From assembly GCA_964035015.1 (NCBI GenBank), contig OZ036015.1, forward strand, positions 2,727,501 through 2,791,500: a stretch of DNA of 64,000 nucleotides, written 5' to 3'. The first letter of the stretch is position 1. The number at the start of each line of letters is the position of its first letter. Shown piece after piece: positions 44,871 to 56,375 of the stretch. The notes below the pieces were generated by a model, which was not told where the DNA came from, ran no database searches, and saw nothing but the letters and a program-made list of their open reading frames with translations. A program made the translations under genes and the position numbers. The stretch comes from Corallium rubrum (lineage: Eukaryota > Cnidaria > Anthozoa > Scleralcyonacea > Coralliidae).

Positions 44871-44992
44871 GTAATTATTCGCCTTGAAACTTTCACAATC
44901 GAAAGAAGTAATCTCAAACTTTACTTTAATCAGTATCTTCTCTAACTTGAAAATTTTGTTTGCATAGGCATTAATTAAGGGGCTGTTTGCAT

Positions 44993-45312
44993 GAGCCTAC
45001 CCTGCAAGTCAGAGCCCCTTTCCGACCTACGCAGGTTTCGGGGGAAAGTGGGCTCTGCCAACCAACTCGATCTTCGCCCCAAGTTTGTGGCGAGTCAGTC
45101 AGGTTTTAAACTGGTCAAACAAGTTCTAGTTTACAAACACGCGTAAGCAGGAAAATAGGATGTGACGCGTTAGAGCCTGGGCCCAAAATAGTATCATGGC
45201 AACCGTTCACGCATGCTCAAAAAGAAATATCGAGTTTGTTGGCAGAGCCCACTTTCCCCGAAGCCTGCGTAGGTCGGAAAGGGGCTCTGACTCGCAGGGT
45301 AACATGAGCCGG
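44993..45312. repeat. Fold-back element, 70-bp arms
   Basis: tacgcaggtttcgggggaaa and gtgggctctgcc at 45030-45060 mirror ggcagagcccactttccccg at 45241; outer agcccctttccgacctacg also pairs. Loop about 180 bp. Terminal catgagccnnnctagccagg motifs recur at 35475-35530 and 57515-57600. Confidence 0.85.
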
Positions 45313-45383
45313 ACTAGCCAGGCTAACCGGACTGACTCGTACGTGTCACAAAATACTTTCCTCTGTCGCAAAGGAGATTTGAA

Positions 45384-45510
<127 letters not shown>

Positions 45511-45514
45511 TGTT

Positions 45515-46230
45515 TTCACACAGCTTTGATCTTATAGCTGGAGTTGGGTTTTTGTCCCTTTTTGCTTAACATCAAGGTACATCCCGTACCCTTAGATACC
45601 AAGCACGTATCTCAAGATTCTTAATAAACAAGCTTTTTGAAGTGTCTGAAACTCTATTGTGGCATCTAGCTTCTCTATCCACCTGTCAAAATTGTTATGT
45701 ATTGTTCCAAGTGCTCCAATAACAATGGGTACAATTGTCACTTCCTTACATTGCCATATTCTTTTAATTTCTATTTTAAGATCTTGGTATTTCTCTATTT
45801 TTTCCCTTTCCTTCTGTATAACTCTTGTATCAAATGGACATGTAACATCTATCAACAAGCAACTTCTGTCTTTCTTAATCAGGGTTAGTATATCTGGTCG
45901 GGAGTGTTCTATCTCCCTATCAGTTTGAATTTTCATATCCCACAGTATTTTTACATTTTCATTTTCAATGACACCGTCAGGTTTGTGCTCGTACCACTTT
46001 TCTGCATGCTCCATATTGTATTTCTTACACAATTCCCAGTGTATCACCTGTGCTATTCTGTCGTGCCTCCAATTCTTATACTGTTTTGGGGCTAACATCT
46101 TACATTCCGAGACAATATGTGCTATTGTCTCATCACGTTCTCCACATAGCCTGCATGTAGCAGATATGTCTTCCTTATCAATCACTTTCCTGATATACTT
46201 AGTCCGCAATGCTTGGTCTTGTGCCGCCAT
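45515..46230 (-). mobile_element. R4/Dong-like LINE 3' fragment with restriction-like endonuclease
   Basis: Minus ORF of 212 codons plus short 3' UTR. Contains a CCHC motif (CRLCGERDETIAHIVSEC), KNWRHDRIAQVIHWELCKKY, KWYEHKPDGV, then RPDILTLIKKDRSCLLIDV (the PD...D core of the restriction-like endonuclease) and PIVIGALGTI. These are found at the C-terminus of R2/R4/NeSL-type LINEs. Dong elements (R4 clade) are known to insert in TAA repeats; here TTA/TAA arrays flank both ends. 5'-truncated so lacks RT, and thus non-autonomous, though the remaining frame is open. Confidence 0.85.
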
Positions 46231-46237
46231 GATTATG

Positions 46238-46314
<77 letters not shown>
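46230..46314 (+). repeat. (ATT)n microsatellite, right of the RLE LINE
   Basis: About 28 units directly upstream of the fragment's start codon on the minus strand. Confidence 0.95.
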
Positions 46315-46315
<1 letters not shown>

Positions 46316-46319
46316 TGTT

Positions 46320-46930
46320 TACAACTAAACTAAACCAATTCTTCTTTGTATATTTAAATCTCGAGGAATTGATTGCAAACCACTAATTAGGGACAACTTT
46401 CCGTTGATAATAATGAGGGACGCTTAGTCTAATTGTCCGTCATGAATAATGGATGAGGGGCGTTTAGTTCTAAACGTCCCCAGTGTTATAAAATAACATG
46501 TATACTAAGCGAGCCCTGATTGGGCAATTGCCATGTTGGATCAGAATATCCAAACACGGAAAATTCCCGCCAAAACGATTTTTTGAAAATGTCGGACAGT
46601 ATATCATATTCACTTGTGATTATTTTCTAAAAGAAATACCAACTGGTTTTTCCGTGTTTGGAGACTCTTATCCAAACACTTTTTTCAATAGGTAGGTAGG
46701 TAACACAATTTCTCGACTTTCGAAAAGCTAAAAACACTTGCGTACGACTCGTGTTTTGTTACGCTTTTCTCCAGTCTCGCGATTTCCCGCGTGTTTGGAT
46801 CAGAGTATCCAAACACGGAAAACCATTTGGTATTTCTTTATTAATTAATAGTTTAGTCGGTTTTCTTTGTTCTTTCTAGAGATGTATCTACGATACAACC
46901 CAAGAGAACCGATAATTAAAAATTCCAGGT
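46320..46930. other. Non-coding with partial palindromes
   Basis: 46540-46565 (tatccaaacacggaaaattc) recurs inverted and direct at 46790-46825 (gtttggatcagagtatccaa, acacggaaaaccatttggta), forming a weak inverted repeat. No exon recognised. Confidence 0.5.
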
Positions 46931-46931
46931 T

Positions 46932-47608
46932 GAATATAATAATAATAAAAATAATAATATTAAAAGCTTATATAGCGCTTATAACATATAGATCTAAGCG
47001 CTTTACATTGATTAGTCTAAAAATACATATGATGATAAAAATAAAAGTCTAACATTACAAAGATTACATCTCACAAGATCTAAATCACCAAATAGTGTAT
47101 AACACTAATCAACATTATAGGCTATTTTGAACATGTGAGTCTTAAGCTTACTCTTGAATTCCAAGAGATCTGTGCATGCTCTAATAGAGGTAGGTAGTTT
47201 ATTCCATAATCTAGGACTACTAGCATAAAAAGCTCTACCACCGTAACTATTTACATTAAATCTAGGTTCATTAAGTAAGTTAGCTTTGGAAGATCTGAGA
47301 CTTCTAGAAGGCTCATAATGACTGATCAGATTTGCAATATATTGTGGAGCAAGTCCATAGAGTGCTTTAAATGTCATTAAAATAATCTTATAAATAATAC
47401 GTTGTTCAACTGGAAGCCAATGTAACTGCATTAAAATAGGTGTAATACGATCATACTTATGAGCTCCAGTTAACATTCGTGCTGCAGAATTAAGAACACG
47501 CTGTAACTTTCTAATCTGATCCTTAGGAAGACCATACAACAGTGCATTTGCATTATCAAGTTTGACAGTCACAAAAGCATGAATAAGCGTTTCAGTTGTA
47601 TGACAAAA
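46932..47608 (-). pseudogene. CR1/L2-like LINE C-terminal fragment
   Basis: Minus ORF 47572-47105: TVKLDNANALLYGLPKDQIR, KLQRVLNSAARMLTGAHKYD, LHWLPVEQRIIYKIILMTFK, ALYGLAPQYIANLI, YGGRAFYASSPRLWNKLP, FKSKLKTHMFKIAY. This is the thumb/C-terminal region of CR1/L2-group LINEs. The 3' UTR has the familiar agcgctatataagcttttaa and a TTATTATT tail to 46932. 5' truncation near 47608 removes the catalytic core. Confidence 0.9.
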
Positions 47609-47609
47609 T

Positions 47610-48440
47610 GTTAATGGGGCTACTTCAGACAGCTATGACGTAGTTTGCGGTGTTCCCCAATGATCGGTACTAGGACTTATATCATATCTGATATACACGT
47701 CACCGATAGATATTGCCCTAGATAGATATTGCCCTAGTCAACAGGACAATATCTAAATATTGCCCTGGTCAGCAGGGCAATATATAGTAATTGATGTTTT
47801 TCAGAAAACCTCCTCAGCTATTAAATAAGTCAGTTAATTACCTCGAACCTCGCCTTTTATCCAAATAGACCTCTCGGAGCCTGCGACCCCTCGTAATGTA
47901 TTTGGCTAAAAGCCTTGGTTGTCGGTAATTACCCCAGCTTATTTTATGTAAATATAATGATCAGTCGAATCGTAAGAACTGTCCAAGGGGATTATGACCC
48001 CTTGATTCAGGTCGATGTCTTAGGGGGTCGCTACCCCTTTGGCAGGATATGTCCTACTCGGGGATTATTACCCCTAGGGCATTAGCAGAGTCCTAATGGG
48101 GATTATATACCCCAGGACAACAATCTAAGGCCATGTAATAATGAGTCGTTGGGATGATGTTTGACCACAATTATAGACAATCGGAGTACTTCACCCCAAA
48201 CCCCTTCTCCCACAAAACTTTGTGTGTGTGCCATTAGTATTTGCTTGATTGTTCGGCCTTTCCTTTTAAAGAACCGCTTGAATCATTAACCCTTACTTAA
48301 TGAGGAAAATACGACATTATTCGTCCTTCTTGAAACAAAAGATTTCAAGGTGACCATGCATGTAGTTATCTTCTATTTAACACTTCTGAAGCTGCTGTTT
48401 TCGAGTGGTTTTCCCCCAAAATAGGCGCGCCATAGAAATT
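47610..48440. other. Short-hairpin-rich intergenic DNA
   Basis: 47700-47790: four copies of gatattgccct in palindromic settings. 47975-48125: four ~37-bp units each with a small hairpin (ggggattatgacccc, gggggtcgctacccc, ggggattattacccc, ggggattatatacccc). Downstream of the Gene A stop; might include its 3' UTR. No coding signal. Confidence 0.55.
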
Positions 48441-48449
48441 ATTCCGTTC

Positions 48450-48790
48450 TTAAACTGTTGGTTTCACCAAAGATTGATACGTATTTTGGTCTTGTTCTTT
48501 TTTGTTAAGATCCAAAGCTTCGTAAGCGCTGGAATTAATGTTTCCCAGGTTGGAGTCAGGATTAGGATTTTGTACCTCATCATAAATGCCATCACTAAAT
48601 GTTTTGTTTTCAACATTTACCACTGAATCCTTTACGCCAGGCTGCAGCTTCGGACGACGCAAGCATACACAGATTACCACAACAACCAAAACAGCATTAA
48701 TGACCAAGGAAATGGATATAATAACGACATATAGAACTGTTTTTGAACATCCTTCGTCTGACAGTTGAGATTTAGTCCCAGTTGAAGAGG
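48450..48790 (-). CDS. Gene A terminal exon: transmembrane helix and YxxL/V tail
   Basis: A 341-bp exon, phase 1 in, ending at a stop codon. After SSTGTKSQLSDEGCSK comes a 25-residue hydrophobic helix (VLYVVIISISLVINAVLVVV then VICVCL), a basic RRPK stop-transfer, and a tail of about 68 residues. The tail has three tyrosine motifs: GIYDEV, SAYEAL and NTYQSL, spaced about 16 and 11 residues apart, resembling ITAM/ITIM-type SH2 docking motifs but with wider spacing than a canonical ITAM (6-8, sometimes to 12). No catalytic domain follows. Function is inferred: tyrosine-phosphorylation-dependent signalling. No clear AATAAA was seen in the 150 bp after the stop. Confidence 0.85.
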
Positions 48791-48869
48791 CTATAATGCA
48801 GAAACGTTTGCAATTAATAGTTTCAATGATTTATAAGACATTTCGTTTTGGTTTGCATGGTGATGAGTA

Positions 48870-50740
48870 ATTATTGCCAAACATGAAATCCTATTGGTCA
48901 AATCATGGTCACGTGTTGTTCAACAAACTCAATGTTTCTTTCTACCGAGGGAAACATTGCACTGTTTCCCTCTGACGTCAACAACGAAGAAGGAAACAGT
49001 GCAATGTTTCCCTCTGACGTCAGCTTTAATCATGCGTTGTTCACGTGAATACACAATAATTATTGCATCAGATCAAGAACTTTGGACTTTTTGGAACATT
49101 TTGAAAACAAGAGCTGTTTCGAGCTTGTTTGGTACCAAATAGTCTATTTTCCAAAGGAAAGAATATCTATACATCTCTTCAAAGAAGGTCTGAAGAAAAC
49201 CTGGATACATTTAAAGCTGTTCTTTGTACTTGTTGAGTCTAGTGTATTTGTTTAGTTGAATTGAATTGAAATTACGAAGACAAAGTCGAAGTGTTTTGGT
49301 AAGGCTTTTTGCCTTTTGCAAGTTTCGAGTCAACTTGGTATTTTGTATTTATTTTAAAAGGCTTTGGTATATAACAAAACGCTTGTTGACTTTTGCCTCG
49401 AGAAACATCGAGTTTTACGGTCCCTCAGGCTTCAATGTCACCCGAGGGTCCGTAAAACTCGATGTTTCCCTCGGCGCCAGTCAACAAGTGTACATTGTTA
49501 TATACCAAAGACTTTCGTTTGCCAATAATGAAATCTTATTGGTCAAATCATGGTCACGTGTTGTTCAACAAACTCAATGTTTCTTTTTGCCGAGGAAACA
49601 TTGCACTGTTTCCCTCTGACGCCAACAATGAAGAGGGAAACAGTGCAATGTTTCCCTCTGACGTCGTTTTAATGATGCGTTGTTCACGTGAATACACGAT
49701 TATTGCATCAGATCAATAACTTTGGACTCTTCGGGCATTTTGAAAACAAGAGCTTGTTTCGAGCTTGTTTGGTACAAAATAGTCCATTTTCCGAAAGAAA
49801 GAATTTCTATACATATCTTCAAAGAAGGTCTGAAAAACACTTGGAGAAATTTAAAGCTGTTCTTAGTGTTGAGTCTGGTGTATTTGTTTATAGTTGAAAA
49901 CGAAGTCAACGTCAAAGTGTTTTGGTAAGTCTTTTCGCCGTTTGCAAGTTTCGAGGCAGTTTTGTATTTTGTATTTTAAAAGTCTTTGGTATATAACAAA
50001 ACGCTTGTTGACTTTTGCCTGGAGAAACATCGAGTTTTACGGTCCCTCAGGCTTTAATGCCTTCGGGTCCGTAAAACTCGATGTTTCCCTCGGCGCCAGT
50101 CAACAAGTGTATATTGTTATATACCAAAGACTTTCGTTTGCCAATAATGAAATCTTATTGGTCAAATCATGGTCACGTGTTGTTCAACAAACTCAATGTT
50201 TCTTTTTGCCGAGGAAACATTGCACTGTTTCCCTCTGACGCCAACAATGAAGAGGGAAACAGTGCAATGTTTCCCTCTGACGTCGTTTTAATGATGCGTT
50301 GTTCACGTGAATACACGATTATTGCATCAGATCAATAACTTTGGACTCTTCGGGCATTTTGAAAACAAGAGCTTGTTTCGAGCTTGTTTGGTACAAAATA
50401 GTCCATTTTCCGAAAGAAAGAATTTCTATACATATCTTCAAAGAAGGTCTGAAAAACACTTGGAGAAATTTAAAGCTGTTCTTAGTGTTGAGTCTGGTGT
50501 ATTTGTTTATTAGTTGAAAACGAAGTCAACGTCAAAGTGTTTTGGTAAGTCTTTTCGCCGTTTGCAAGTTTCGAGGCAGTTTTGTATTTTGTATTTTAAA
50601 AGTCTTTGGTATATAACAAAACGCTTGTTGACTTTTGCCTGGAGAAACATCGAGTTTTACGGTCCTCAGGCTTTAATGCCTTCGGGTCCGTAAAACTCGA
50701 TGTTTCCCTCGGCGCCAGTCAACAAGTGTATATTAATTAC
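48870..50740 (+). repeat. Tandem triplication of a ~619-bp unit with hairpins
   Basis: Three units starting near 48870, 49515 and 50134; the second and third are almost identical, the first diverged and longer in parts. Each has hairpin 1 (gaaacattgcactgtttccc / gggaaacagtgcaatgtttc) and hairpin 2 (gaaacatcgagttttacgg / ccgtaaaactcgatgtttc). The 60-117 codon frames repeat with the unit and shift between units; not genes. Lies in the Gene A intron before the terminal exon. Confidence 0.88.
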
Positions 50741-51139
50741 TCGCTACTTAATTAATAATTACTCACTTGAGGTAAGCACTATGTATTTAATTTTCTCTGC
50801 TGACCTCTCAGGGGCATTAAGGCATGGCTCTTAACTTGGATACTATATAATTTTCTATTTTGACCAAAGTCGTTCAAACTTGTCGTTCAAACTTGTCACG
50901 CCTCACGTCTTATGTAATTGACTCAGTAATTTACAGATGCATGGAAAATATCAAGAGTACTATTTCTAAACATAACAACCGTGTCCTATATATATATATA
51001 TATATATAATATTTATGAGGGCCCATGCATAATGTATATGTGATATAGATTCCTCCTGACTTACATAAATTTTAGCTTTGATTTTCTCGACTTCGACAAT
51101 GTTTTTTTCTCGAAGAATTACTAATTTCCGTTCTCTAAC

Positions 51140-51174
<35 letters not shown>

Positions 51175-51175
<1 letters not shown>

Positions 51176-51380
51176 TGTTCTAGGGATTTTTGGTGAAGGA
51201 AAATTCGAGTGTAGAATATATACATTTTTAAGACCAAACCGGGACCAGTTGCGAAAAATGCAACTACACAGGCCTTCCGGCAGGAATTGAACCCACGACC
51301 TTGCGATTCTAGTGCAATGCTCTGACCACTGAGCCACGGAGGCCGTTGCCGAGAGCTTGATCGCGAGTTCTGTATATATT
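51175..51380 (-). mobile_element. SINE-B copy 2 (tRNA-derived)
   Basis: Same as 13217-13432: head ggctcagtggtcagagcatt, B box gtgggttcaattcc, tail attttccttcacc, target side (TA)n. Intronic in Gene A. Confidence 0.87.
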
Positions 51381-51424
51381 AAGGTGGTAATGCCAGGACA
51401 GAATTGGGTATATTATAAGTAATA

Positions 51425-51610
51425 TTGGGCATTTCACTCGATTACACAGCATGTTCTAGGGATTTTTGGTGAAGGAAAATTCGAGTGTAGAATATATACA
51501 TTTTTTAAGACCAAACCGGGACCAGTTGCGAAAAATGCAACTAAAATGTATATATTCTACACTCGAATTTTCCTTCACCAAAAATCCCTAGAACATGCTG
51601 TGTAATCGAG
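51425..51610. repeat. Inverted pair of SINE-B tails
   Basis: tgttctagggatttttggtg to gaccaaaccgggaccagttg, then turning back after atgcaact into aaatgtatatattctacact and mirror ending aaaatccctagaacatgctg. The flanks (gggcatttcactcgattaca) are mirrored too, so the whole is a near-perfect palindrome of about 90-bp arms. Confidence 0.85.
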
Positions 51611-51627
51611 TGAAATGCCCAATATTA

Positions 51628-51664
<37 letters not shown>

Positions 51665-51669
51665 GAAAC

Positions 51670-52230
51670 GTCAATAAAGAAGTTTTTTTTTAAACTGTTG
51701 ATGATTTATAAAACCCGTGAAACTTTGAAGAAATTTGGCCGTCTGCAAAAATGCATATAAACATAGTTGATAGAGGAAGATGGTTAGGAAACCCAGCAAA
51801 CTTCAAATATATTGAACAAAGAACCCACTTGGAGGTTGAATGGGGTTTGACCGTGCACAAAGTTTTTTAAAGCTCACTTGATATGGACAAACGACTGAAC
51901 ACAAACGTTTTCTATTGGAAGCACGGCTCGAGATATGTCATTATTTGTAATAAGTACTGGAATACCTAGAACCAGAATCCAAAACAAACACGTAGTGCCC
52001 AATCCCTTCTACACTGCTATCTTAGTTCGCAAAGGTAAAACAATAGTAAAACAATAGAATTTTCAACCGTGACCGTGCACAAGGTACACAATCACGTAGA
52101 ACAATGGATTTTATGAAGTTTCCAACCATCTCCCTCTAACAACTGTGATATAAAGCAGGCGAGGAGTTATTGCGTTCATGTGTTTCTATAGTATATTAAT
52201 TATTTTGACGTTAATAATAATTGTAATTAC
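51670..52230. other. No recognised feature
   Basis: Intronic DNA between the Gene A terminal exon and the 46-bp exon. gcgttcatgtgtttctatag near 52172 resembles 60178-60200, suggesting a short dispersed repeat. Confidence 0.4.
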
Positions 52231-52276
52231 CTTTCGAAAACACAAATGAGTCACTCCAATAAGACGGATAAGATGT
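52231..52276 (-). CDS. Gene A exon: membrane-proximal closing exon
   Basis: A 46-bp exon coding TSYPSYWSDSFVFSK, phase 0 in and phase 1 out, acceptor gatttag and donor gtaatt. Found by its match to Gene B 8187-8232. Confidence 0.83.
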
Positions 52277-52324
52277 CTAAATCAACAAGTAAATAATCAT
52301 GTCAAATCGTTAGTCACATTTTGC

Positions 52325-53335
52325 AGAGGGGTACTCGTAGTCCAGTTATTGTCTTTCAGTCATTGAGATAGGACACCCACAGTCGAGTTATATATAGGTC
52401 AGTGATCACCCTTTTTCAGTCATCGATATAGAGGACTCACAGAGTCCAGTTATATATATGTCAGTGATCACTCTCTTTCAGTCATTGATATAGAGCACTC
52501 ACAGTCCAGTTATATACAGGTCAGTGATCACTCTCTTTCAGTCATTGATATAGAGCACTCAGTCCAGTTATATATAGGTCAGCGATCACTCTCATTCAGT
52601 CATTGATATAGAGCACTCACAGTCCAGTTATATATAGGTCAGTGATCACTCTCTTTCAGTCATTGATATAGAGCACTCACAGTCCAGTTATATATAGGTC
52701 AGTGATCACTCTCTTTCAGTCATTGATATAGAACACTCACAGTCCAGTTATATACAGGTCAGTGATCACTCTCTTTCAGTCATTGATATAGAGCACTCAG
52801 TCCAGTTATATATAGGTCAGTGATCACTCTCTTTCAGTCATTGATATAGAGCACTCAGTCCAGTTATATATAGGTCAGTGATCACTCTCTTTCAGTCATT
52901 GATATAGAACACTCACAGTCCACTTATATATAGGTCAGCGATCACTCTCATTCAGTCATTGATATAGAGCACTCACAGTCCAGTTATATAGTAAGTCAGT
53001 GATCACTCTCTTTCAGCCATGAACATAGGAGACTTGCAATCTAGTTATATATAGGTCAGTGATCACTCTCTTTCAGCCATGAACATAGGAGACTTGCAAT
53101 TTAGTTATATATAGGTCAGTGATAGTTATATATAGGTCAGTGATCGCTCTCTTTCAGCCATGAACATAGGAGACTTGCAATCTAGTTACATATAGGTCAG
53201 TGATCACTTTCTTTCAGTCATTGATATAGAGCACTCACAGTCCAGTTATATATAGGTCAGTGATCACTCTCTTTCAGCCATGAACATAGGAGACTTGCAA
53301 TCTAGTTATATATAGGTCAGTGGATTAGACACTGA
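52325..53335 (+). repeat. ~60-bp tandem repeat (gatcactctctttcagtcat)
   Basis: About 16 units of 56-64 bp (gatatagagcactcacagtc, cagttatatataggtcagt), in two subtypes, the right-hand one reading ccatgaacataggagacttg. Fills the 1.07-kb intron between Gene A exons 53348-53630 and 52231-52276, stopping about 20 bp from the donor. Confidence 0.93.
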
Positions 53336-53347
53336 TTAGGAACTTAC

Positions 53348-53630
53348 TCCTGACGTGTCATAGTTGAATTGTGCAGCGCGATATACCAAATCCTGATCCA
53401 ATACAACATTAGACTCCAGCGCCCTTCTGCGACGCTTTTTAGCATCAGAAACCTGAAGTGTGACCTTAATTGTGTTTTCTTTAAAATCAGCCACGTTGAT
53501 TTCTTTAGCAATGAAGGCCACATTGTCACCGTCGTTTTCAACATCAGAAAATTTAACTGGTTTAATTTCTTCAGGAGGTGTTGGAATGGTAGACTCTGAC
53601 TGGACTTGGAGGACTATCAAATTGACATTT
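53348..53630 (-). CDS. Gene A exon: membrane-proximal module with polybasic site
   Basis: A 283-bp exon (phase 2 in, phase 0 out), nearly colinear with Gene B 8822-9104: PTPPEEIKPVKFSDVENDGD, VAFIAKEINVADF, SDAKKRRRRALESNVVLDQD, VYRAAQFNYDTSG. The KKRRRR furin-like site is conserved between paralogues. Note Gly-Asp-Asn-Val-Ala-Phe-Ile-Ala core. Acceptor tttaaag, donor gtaagt. Confidence 0.88.
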
Positions 53631-53669
53631 CTTTAAAACGAAAAATACAATTTAACAGTGGCGTGTAGG

Positions 53670-54090
53670 GAGTGGAGTAGAGTGGAGTGGAGTGGAGTGG
53701 AGTGGAGTGGAGTGGAGTGGAGTGGAGTGGAGTAGAGTAGAGTGTAGTGTAGTGGAGTGTAGTGGAGTGGAGTGGAGTGGAGTGGAGTGGAGTGGAGTGG
53801 AGTGGAGTGGAGTGGAGTGGAGTGGAGTGGAGTGGAGTGGAGTGGAGGGCAGTGGAGTGGAGTGGAGTGGAGTATGGAGGGCAGTGCAGTGGAGTGGCCG
53901 GAGTGGAGGGGGGGGGGGTGAAGTGGAGAGGAAAGGAGTGGAGTAGACTGGAGTACAGTACAGTACAGTACAGTACGGTACAGTGGAGAGGAGAGAAGTT
54001 GAAGTGGAGGAAAATGGAGTAAAGTGAAGAGAAGGGGAAGTGAAGTGCAGTGAATTGAGATGACGCGAAGCGAAATGAAATAAGATGAAA
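53670..54090 (+). repeat. (GTGGA)n pentanucleotide array
   Basis: About 45 GGAGT units with AGAGT, GTAGT, TACAGTACAG and GAAGTG variants. Same intron position as (AAGTG)n in Gene B. Confidence 0.95.
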
Positions 54091-54109
54091 TATAGCAAAT
54101 TAAACTAAC

Positions 54110-54185
54110 TTTATAGAGTTATCTTTTGGTTTTCGCAACGTCACTGTGTAACTGTTATTACTTTTTTTCGGTGGAAGAACAGGTT
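54110..54185 (-). CDS. Gene A exon: membrane-proximal linker
   Basis: A 76-bp exon coding EPVLPPKKSNNSYTVTLRKP and KDNSIK, phase 1 in and phase 2 out; donor gttagt, acceptor gtcgcag. Counterpart of Gene B 9469-9544. As in Gene B, the intron that follows is a pentanucleotide array. Confidence 0.83.
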
Positions 54186-54189
54186 CTGC

Positions 54190-55285
54190 GACAAAAAAAA
54201 TGATTAAACATTATTATGTAAACATTATATTAAACATTACGTAAACGTTAGTTACCGAATCCGAGGAAACTACGTCAGTTATTTACCCAGGCCCAAAGGG
54301 TCCCGAATAGCGCTCCGTCGTGATGACGTCAGGATTGATGTTTGTCCGCTTTTGCAGTCCGAACAATAGATAATGGCTCATTTACAATCACTTGAAAGTC
54401 AATTTTGGTATGTTTGTCCGCTTTTTGTGCTATTAATAGCAGCTCGACTGTACGCTATTAAATAACTTAATAGTTACTGAGGTTGAGGTAACTAACCTGC
54501 TTAGTTCATCATGATCACAGAGGTTACCTAAGAAAACTGAAATACTGAGTTCGTTATCACAGAGGTCGTCTAAAAAACACTTCAGTCGCGATGATATAAA
54601 TCCTTTATCACATCCTTGACCATTGATTAACCTTTATTTTCCCAACCGCGCATAAATCAAGTGGTGGTCTTGGACAAAAAATAGACCCTCTTATATACGC
54701 TTACAATCAATGATTAAACATGATCGTGCTGTGTTGATATTTAACATCCGAAGGCCGACATAATGAACGCTGTGTGGAAATACCTTAAATACAGGCAATA
54801 GTGTTTTGTGTATTGCGAATTGTGTTTTCTATCGAAGAATTAGATAGTGCTTTGACTATTTTCGGTGACGAATGACGTTTAGACTCTTATCAGTAATCTT
54901 GCTGACAAAGTTTGTCAATGAAGACAGGATAGACGAAGTTACAGTTAGTTATTACAGACGCGAAAAAATGCCGTGTTGACATCAGTATACTTAGGAAGTT
55001 TGAGGACTAGAGACACAAACAACAAAGGCCTACCTAGTAAGTGCTTTCTCCTGATTGTTGACATTGATCACGGCAGTATCTTTAAATTTTTTCATATTAG
55101 TTATGTGCTTTACTACTAAACGAGTTTTATATTTGTGATGCTGAGTAGGAAGCTTGTAAACAAATGTATATTCTGTGTACCATGCATGTGTTTTTACTAA
55201 CTCGTTCGCGCGTTATAGAGACCTCTGCACTTTCCAGTAGCCCGAGTGAACACCTGACCCAGGTGTCTTGTTTAAAGTTAGATAG
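54190..55285. other. No recognised feature
   Basis: Gene A intron. No exon or repeat unit identified; short frames only. Confidence 0.4.
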
Positions 55286-55740
55286 AAAGCCACTCTCCTC
55301 CGCAGAGGCTTTTTTAATATTCCGTAATGTCCGTAACGAGAGTTTTGATTAGTAATATGAGCATTTTCACTCATTCTTATTTAATATTTCATAATGTCCG
55401 TAACGAGAGTTCTCGAGAGCTATTTTGATTAGTAATATGAGCATTTTCACTCATTCTTACATGAAGTTTTAGATTAGGGGTTAGGGAGCGCGGGCGCTTG
55501 CATTTTTCATCCCTTAGTGTCCCCATGTGTACCACATGCTCCCTAACCCCTAACCTAAAACTTCATGTAAGAATGAGTGAAAATGTCATATTACTAATCA
55601 AAAAACTCTCGAGAACTCTCGTTACGGACATTACGAAATATTAAATAAGAATGAGTGAAAATGCTCATATTACTAATCAAAACTCTCGTTACGGACATTA
55701 CGGAATATTAAAAAAAGCTCTGCGGAGGAGAGTGATAGAA
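55285..55740. repeat. Large palindrome (~210-bp arms)
   Basis: ctccgcagaggctttttta to acatgaagttttagattagg on the left mirrors aacccctaacctaaaacttc to ctctgcggaggagagt on the right, with an internal duplication (gagttttgattagtaatatg twice per arm) and a small unpaired centre of about 40 bp (55495-55535). Confidence 0.9.
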
Positions 55741-56375
55741 AGCGGTGAATAGAGGCACGGCAATTAGCGTAAAACGGTAATTACCACTCGTGGTATTATG
55801 AATATTTCGCCAAGAACCGTGTTGTTACCTATACGAATTTGAAAATACATTACAACGAGTGAATAATTTCTATTTTTGTTGCCATTATCTTTTAGAGACC
55901 TGGCTAGCCCGCTTTGTCGAGATCGTGCTTATGCCAGTGGCGTAGCCAGGGGGGTGCTGGGGAGCCGGGGCTCCCCCCTTTTGATATAAAACAACAGACA
56001 TGTAACTACAAAACTGATGCAATATCAATTGTGTCAGGAAATAAACTGTAAACAGTGTATTCAGTCTACTGAGTGTATGCATTTTGAGTATCTATGTGAC
56101 GTTTGCGTGTTTTGAGTATTTTATATGACGTTTGTTAACCTTTAGGATCTGTAAAATCTTCCTCCAAAAGCCAGGAAATGGCATTTCAGCGACTCTCAAT
56201 TTCAAAATTTCCCGGAGGAGTTATTCCCAGTTATTCTGATTTCGGCTCCCCCCCCCCTCCCCTTTCAAAGTCCTGGCTACGTCCCTGGCTTATGCTATTA
56301 TTTCTTGCTAATTTTCATCTTGTGTTTATATGAGAGCCAAGCCAGCCCACCTGGGCTGGGTTTTTCCCTTGTAAA
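55740..56375. other. Non-coding, GC-rich patches
   Basis: cagtggcgtagccagggggg at 55935 and the mirrored ggctacgtccctgg at 56274 bracket about 350 bp, possibly ends of another inverted element. No gene. Confidence 0.5.

Noticed and set aside
49266..50513. Repeated 68-117 codon plus frames
   Set aside because: They recur with the 619-bp tandem unit and differ in frame and ends between units.
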